Positions 60,436 to 64,000 of a DNA stretch of 64,000 nucleotides are shown in pieces. Made by a program: the position numbers and the translations under genes. The stretch covers positions 1-64,000 of the forward strand of contig NZ_JAABOP010000002.1 of the NCBI RefSeq assembly GCF_010671595.1, written 5' to 3'. The stretch is from Muriicola jejuensis. GTDB lineage: Bacteria > Bacteroidota > Bacteroidia > Flavobacteriales > Flavobacteriaceae. Each line of letters begins with the position of its first letter. Position 1 is the stretch's first letter. Under the pieces are notes generated by a model, which saw only the letters and a program-made list of their open reading frames with translations, made no database searches and was not told the origin of the DNA.

Positions 60436-61197
60436 ATGAGCAGTAGAAAAACCTTCCGAGAGGAATCCCATTTCAAGTTTACCAACAGCGTGCTGGCCGT
60501 TCCCATGGCGGCTGTACTCCTTATCTGGACCGTGTTCTGGCTCGAATTGGAATTCAGGATCAACTGGAACGATCTGGGCATTTACCCCCGTACCATTTCC
60601 GGCCTCAGAGGGGTCATCTTCGGACCATTCCTGCACGCCTCCATTGAACATTTGTACAACAATACCATCCCTCTGGCCATCCTCCTCTCAACGCTTATGT
60701 ATTTCTACCGTTCCATGGCGTTCAAGTTACTTTTCTGGGGGTTGATCACAACCGGGCTGATCACCTGGCTTATCGGGAGGCCGGCCTATCATATAGGGGC
60801 GAGCGGCCTCATCTATCTCCTGGCCAGTTTTATTTTCTTCAAAGGGATCTTCACCAGGCATTACCGTCTTGTGGCGGTTTCACTGGTCGTATCCTTCATT
60901 TACGGCAGTATGCTCTGGTATATTTTTCCCGTGGAGGACGGAATTTCGTGGGAAGGGCATCTGGGAGGTTTCCTCGTGGGCCTGTTCGCAGCCCTTTTGG
61001 TAAAGGTAAAGGTGCCTGAAATCCCCAAGTACGCATGGGAAAGAGAGGATTACGACGAGGAGGAAGACGAATTCCTGAAACACTTTGATGAAGAAGGGAA
61101 TTTTATCGAAAAGCTACCTGAAGAACCGGAGGAAGAGATCAGGATCACATATCATTACCGAAAAGGAGATCCGAATCCTCCCTCAGATGGGGATTAA
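60436..61197 (+). CDS. Rhomboid family intramembrane serine protease
   Basis: 253 residues. About six membrane helices with GASGLIY (catalytic Ser), a following EGHLGGFLVGL helix (catalytic His) and FLHASIEHLYNN (conserved HxxxN-type region). A cytoplasmic acidic tail of about 60 residues (EREDYDEEEDEF through PEEPEEE) follows the last helix. Substrates unknown. Its TAA stop overlaps the rlmB stop in TTAA. Confidence 0.92.
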   Translation: MSSRKTFREESHFKFTNSVLAVPMAAVLLIWTVFWLELEFRINWNDLGIYPRTISGLRGVIFGPFLHASIEHLYNNTIPLAILLSTLMYFYRSMAFKLLFWGLITTGLITWLIGRPAYHIGASGLIYLLASFIFFKGIFTRHYRLVAVSLVVSFIYGSMLWYIFPVEDGISWEGHLGGFLVGLFAALLVKVKVPEIPKYAWEREDYDEEEDEFLKHFDEEGNFIEKLPEEPEEEIRITYHYRKGDPNPPSDGD

Positions 61198-61931
61198 AGG
61201 ACCCTTTGTCTGACCGCTTCATACAGGAAAACCCCACAGGCCACGGAGACATTCAGGGAACTGATCTCCCCCAGCAAGGGAAGCTTGGCCAGTTGGTCTG
61301 CTTCTTTCAGGATGGAGGGGGAGATTCCGGTATCTTCTGCGCCCATGATAATCCCTGTGGGGCCCTTGAGATCCACGTCATAGAGGAGGTGGTTCGTTTT
61401 TTCAGTGGCGGCCACGATGGAAATCCCGGAAGCTTTCAGGTAGAAGACGGCGTCCTTGATGTGATCGGTCTTGGCAATCGGGATGCGGAAGACAGCACCA
61501 GCTGAGGTTTTCACCGTATCGCCCGTGATAGGGGCCGACCCTTTTTTTGGAATGATGATACCGTCTACCCCCGAGCATTCTGCCGTTCTGATGATGGCAC
61601 CAAAATTCCTTACATCCGAGATCCCGTCAAGCAAAAGGAAAAGGGGGTCCTTCTTCTGCGCCATGACCTGGTCCGTGAGCTCTTCCAGGCTCAGAAAGGA
61701 GACGGGAGAAATGGTCCCCACAACGCCCTGATGATTGTTCTGGGTGAGTTTGTTGATCTTTTGCAGAGGGACATAGGAGGTCGGAATCCCGGATCTTCTC
61801 AACAGGTCTTCCAGTTCTCTCGAAAGGGGCCCTTTAAGCCCTTTTTGGATAAATACCTTATCAAGGGGTTCCCCGGCCTTTATCGCTTCAATAACGGCCC
61901 TAATACCGTAAATCTGGGTGGTGTCTGACAT
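61194..61931 (-). CDS. rlmB: 23S rRNA (guanosine-2'-O-)-methyltransferase RlmB
   Basis: 245 residues of the SPOUT/TrmH family. The N-terminal RNA-binding part (YGIRAVIEAIKAGEPLDKVFIQKG) is followed by the trefoil-knot methyltransferase with DGISDVRNFGAIIRTAE, GAEDTGIS and the C-terminal NVSVACGVFLYE. It methylates G2251 in the peptidyl-transferase P-loop of 23S rRNA. A -7 element at 61936-61943 places the transcription start at about the ATG, so the mRNA may be leaderless. Confidence 0.95.
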   Translation of the reverse strand: MSDTTQIYGIRAVIEAIKAGEPLDKVFIQKGLKGPLSRELEDLLRRSGIPTSYVPLQKINKLTQNNHQGVVGTISPVSFLSLEELTDQVMAQKKDPLFLLLDGISDVRNFGAIIRTAECSGVDGIIIPKKGSAPITGDTVKTSAGAVFRIPIAKTDHIKDAVFYLKASGISIVAATEKTNHLLYDVDLKGPTGIIMGAEDTGISPSILKEADQLAKLPLLGEISSLNVSVACGVFLYEAVRQRVL

Positions 61932-61935
61932 GGGC

Positions 61936-61943
61936 CAAAGGTA
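61936..61943 (-). promoter_or_regulatory. -7 promoter element of rlmB
   Basis: TACCTTTG on the minus strand, exact consensus fit, ending 4 bp before the rlmB ATG. If it is used, rlmB has its own leaderless promoter separate from the genes at 62000-63525. Confidence 0.4.
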
Positions 61944-61999
61944 TGATTATAAGATGGGATCCTCAAAGTTTCCAGGATATGGAAATATGCGCTATTTGA

Positions 62000-62770
62000 T
62001 TATTGCTTTGCCAGCAGGTCCATTTGGGCAACGGTCCGGATCAGCTGTGATTCATCAGAGAGATCGATCCCTTCCTCTTTCATAAACTGTTTTACTTTAT
62101 CGGCCATGGGATCGTTCAATTCTTTGAGAAAGCGGTTCTTTTTCAGGGAGACCTCTGCAATGTCTCCTCCATCCGCTTGAAGGAAGTAGGAAGTAAATGT
62201 ACTGAACCTGCTTGGGATGGGGTTTACCATGGAATTTGCCGCAGGTTTGGCCTCCGTGAACTTCGATTCGAGGTGCTTATAGATCTTGAAGTTCTCACCC
62301 CTGTATAGCAGAAGCAGATACCCTTCAAGGCGATCACCCTTAGACGTGGTGAACGGCAGGTAATGATAGCCCAGGTTTCCGGTTTTGGGGATCAGGACCA
62401 CCTTGGGGTCCCTGATAAGGGCCTGCTGTTTCTCTTCCGCCATCAAGGTCCTCTTTAATTCGACCTCACTGGAAAAGATGTTGTACCGGTAATAGTATTC
62501 TCCCAGGTTATCATCCTCGTAGAAAACACTTCCTTTTTCAAATTCCTCCAGTTCGTAAGGGCTACCGACCTCTGCTCCTACGAAATGGGTGACAATTTCG
62601 TCATCATCCCTGACCTGCTGGAAGAGTTTCTGCATCATCGGGGCCCATCGCTGGTGGAAATTGGAGTAAGGGATGGTCTCTCCGGCCAGGCTTGGAGCCG
62701 GTTGTCCTACTTGTTGGGCGGAAAGCTGAAAGCCCAGAATGACACATGCGATGAGGCTGTAACTTTTCAT
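62000..62770 (-). CDS. Secreted hypothetical protein, paralogue of the next gene
   Basis: 256 residues with signal peptide (cleavage near QLSAQ). It aligns over its whole mature length with the protein at 62767-63525: GSPYELEEFEKGSVFYEDDN vs the matching GSPY block, GEYYYRYNIFSSEVELK vs GDYYIRYNALNSEIEIK, and AANSMVNPIPSRF vs AVNSMVNDIPSRY. Family not recognised. The two genes overlap by 4 bp (ATGA), so they are translated together. They lie behind the arylsulfotransferase-like gene. Confidence 0.85.
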   Translation of the reverse strand: MKSYSLIACVILGFQLSAQQVGQPAPSLAGETIPYSNFHQRWAPMMQKLFQQVRDDDEIVTHFVGAEVGSPYELEEFEKGSVFYEDDNLGEYYYRYNIFSSEVELKRTLMAEEKQQALIRDPKVVLIPKTGNLGYHYLPFTTSKGDRLEGYLLLLYRGENFKIYKHLESKFTEAKPAANSMVNPIPSRFSTFTSYFLQADGGDIAEVSLKKNRFLKELNDPMADKVKQFMKEEGIDLSDESQLIRTVAQMDLLAKQ

Positions 62771-63525
62771 GATTCGGTGTCCAGGGTGTTGATGTATTCA
62801 AAGGTCCTGATCAGGCCCTTTTCTTCGTCCAGGTCTATCCTTTCGTCCTTGAGGAAATCCCCGACGTTCTCCCGTTCGTCTTTTTCGAGGATCCGGAGTA
62901 CAGCCGATTTTTTAGTTGCCAGCTGGTCTATGCGCTCCACACCCTCCTTTTGATAGTAGTATTCCACAAAATGGGCGTATCGGCTGGGAATGTCGTTTAC
63001 CATGGAGTTCACTGCGGTCTTGCCTTCGCTGTACTTCACGGCAAGTCGCTGATACAGGGTGAAATTTTTCCCCTGTTCAATGATCGAAAGGAAACCGTTC
63101 TTGGTCTCCCCTTTCTTATTGATATAAGTGGTAAACCTCAGTTCGCGACTCCCGTATTTCACCCGCACATTCTCATTAGCCAGGAGGCGTTTGGGCTCTT
63201 CTTCGGGTAAAGAGGTCTCTTTGATCTCAATTTCGCTGTTGAGGGCATTGTATCTGATGTAGTAATCACCAATATAATCCTCGCCGAAATAGATCTTACT
63301 CTTAATAAAGTCGTCAGTCAGGTAGGGCGACCCAAGAATGTTACCGTCAAAGCCGTTATCGTTTTTTCGCAGGCTAGTCATGTGTTTTGCCAGGAAGGGA
63401 TCGGTTGTACCCCTGCCGCCGATTCCGAAAGCGGCCCCGGCCCCTCCGTCTATACGACCGGTGGTCTGGGCCGATGAAGTGGTAATAAATAGAATTATGA
63501 ATAAGGTGGTCAATATATATTTCAT
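62767..63525 (-). CDS. Secreted hypothetical protein, paralogue of the previous gene
   Basis: 252 residues with signal peptide (ITTSSAQ). After a Gly-rich N-terminal stretch (GGAGAAFGIGGRG), it has the same order of blocks as its paralogue, ending in a Lys/Glu-rich helical C-terminus (LKDERIDLDEEKGLIRTFEY). Probably exported, possibly cell-surface; function unknown. It starts 24 bp after the arylsulfotransferase-like stop, probably in the same transcript. Confidence 0.85.
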   Translation of the reverse strand: MKYILTTLFIILFITTSSAQTTGRIDGGAGAAFGIGGRGTTDPFLAKHMTSLRKNDNGFDGNILGSPYLTDDFIKSKIYFGEDYIGDYYIRYNALNSEIEIKETSLPEEEPKRLLANENVRVKYGSRELRFTTYINKKGETKNGFLSIIEQGKNFTLYQRLAVKYSEGKTAVNSMVNDIPSRYAHFVEYYYQKEGVERIDQLATKKSAVLRILEKDERENVGDFLKDERIDLDEEKGLIRTFEYINTLDTES

Positions 63526-63549
63526 CAGATCTTGTTTCTTGTTTAAAAA

Positions 63550-64000
63550 TTAATTGGACAGGTTCAGGGCTGAAATTTCAGGGGCATCTTTGTCGTAGTG
63601 GTAGGCCCGCCAGAAGAATCCCTGGGCATTGAATTTCCAGACAACCTGGCCTGTTTCGGTAACTTCCCATACACCATAATCCCCTTCTGCGATCATTCTA
63701 TTACCGTTGGGTAAAAGAACAGCCCCTGATACTTTTGGGGAATACAGATCTGGATGGGAAAAAGTCCAGATAACCTCTGGCTCATTGTCCGTGTTCGGTT
63801 GCAAATTGAATTCAGAAGGTAGTTGTAATTCATAGACCGTGGATTGCTCTAACTCCGCCCCATTGGAAAAAATGAGCATTTTACCTTCTTGCTCACCCTT
63901 GAGAAGATTGGGAAAGTGGTTGTTCTTAAACAATCGCTCTCCGCTGGCATTCCTGTAGGCCTCGGGGTTTCCGAACCGGTAGATAAGGTCGCCTCCCTTC
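63550..64000 (-). CDS. Arylsulfotransferase-like (ASST) protein, 3' part, cut by window edge
   Basis: The frame continues out of the window on the right, so only the C-terminal ~149 residues are present and no start is annotated (a TTG at 63933 would be internal). The visible part reads GGDLIYRFGNPEAYRN, EVIWTFSHPDLYSP, SGAVLLPNGNRMIAEGDYG and GQVVWKFNAQGFFWRAYHY, the repeated blades of the bacterial arylsulfotransferase/quinoprotein-like propeller. It may transfer sulfate or be an inactive relative; the catalytic His lies outside. Leads into the two paralogous secreted genes. Confidence 0.8.
   Translation of the reverse strand, partial: KGGDLIYRFGNPEAYRNASGERLFKNNHFPNLLKGEQEGKMLIFSNGAELEQSTVYELQLPSEFNLQPNTDNEPEVIWTFSHPDLYSPKVSGAVLLPNGNRMIAEGDYGVWEVTETGQVVWKFNAQGFFWRAYHYDKDAPEISALNLSN

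Noticed and set aside
60361-60651. 97-codon N-terminal extension of rarA
   Set aside because: It runs across the promoter and start of the divergent rhomboid gene; RarA proteins begin at [11 protein letters not shown].
1-64000. CRISPR arrays, prophage or insertion sequences
   Set aside because: No regularly spaced short repeats with unique spacers, no transposase, integrase or phage structural genes were seen; the repeats found are palindromic intergenic elements.

Overview
The window is a chromosomal segment of a flavobacterium (Bacteroidota), most likely a marine Flavobacteriaceae member. The evidence is a gldJ homologue of the gliding/type IX secretion (T9SS) apparatus, the T9SS outer-membrane protein porV, a PafA-type alkaline phosphatase, an arrangement of conserved flavobacterial genes, and promoters of the Bacteroidota form (TAnnTTTG at about -7) with no recognisable Shine-Dalgarno sites. 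Genus-level placement would be guesswork.

Layout. 1-650: non-coding, with two identical 111-nt units (each followed by an intrinsic terminator) and a second ~77-nt repeat family; this may be the tail of an rRNA operon lying to the left. 650-9130 (minus strand): a lipoprotein, the glutamate synthase pair gltD-gltB, and an acyl-CoA dehydrogenase. 9420-15280 (plus): Glu/Leu/Phe/Val dehydrogenase, nhaD antiporter, ExbB-ExbD-TonB energiser, folC. 15330-18840: two tRNA-Val genes (TAC and GAC) flanking a PQQ/cytochrome c dehydrogenase lipoprotein, each tRNA followed by the same trailer and by palindrome-rich repeats. 18840-26960: murF, gldJ, a 573-nt gap where porU would be expected, porV, cdd, pdhA, pdhC. 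27050-31900: M28 peptidase, SDR, SprT-like protease, mannose-1-phosphate guanylyltransferase, DUF389 membrane protein. 31895-40640: MlaF/MlaE transporter pair, PafA, a GT2-methyltransferase-KASIII cassette, glycine dehydrogenase gcvP. 40770-44840: UbiA-like membrane protein, ECF sigma/anti-sigma pair, rhodanese, M3 peptidase. 44890-49480: purE-purK, a fused hypoxanthine phosphoribosyltransferase-adenylate kinase, obgE, DUF4136 lipoprotein. 49530-64000: SDR-cupin-methyltransferase operon, mpl, DUF1569, radC, a NodB-like protein apparently lacking its metal ligands, yjjG, a DUF5723 cell-surface trio, rarA, rhomboid protease, rlmB, two tandem paralogous secreted proteins and the 3' part of an arylsulfotransferase-like gene cut by the window edge.

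Most genes are housekeeping: nitrogen assimilation (gltBD, ELFV dehydrogenase), envelope (murF, mpl, Mla pair, PafA), central carbon (PDH E1 alpha and E2), purine synthesis/salvage (purEK, hpt-adk) and T9SS/gliding. No CRISPR array, phage or insertion sequence was seen. The less ordinary items are the tandem structured-RNA-like units at the left edge, the tRNA-linked repeats, the missing porU, the hpt-adk fusion, the degenerate NodB-like protein, the small uncharacterised cassettes, and a striking run of convergent gene pairs that overlap by exactly 4 bp (CTAG, TTAA or CTAA).
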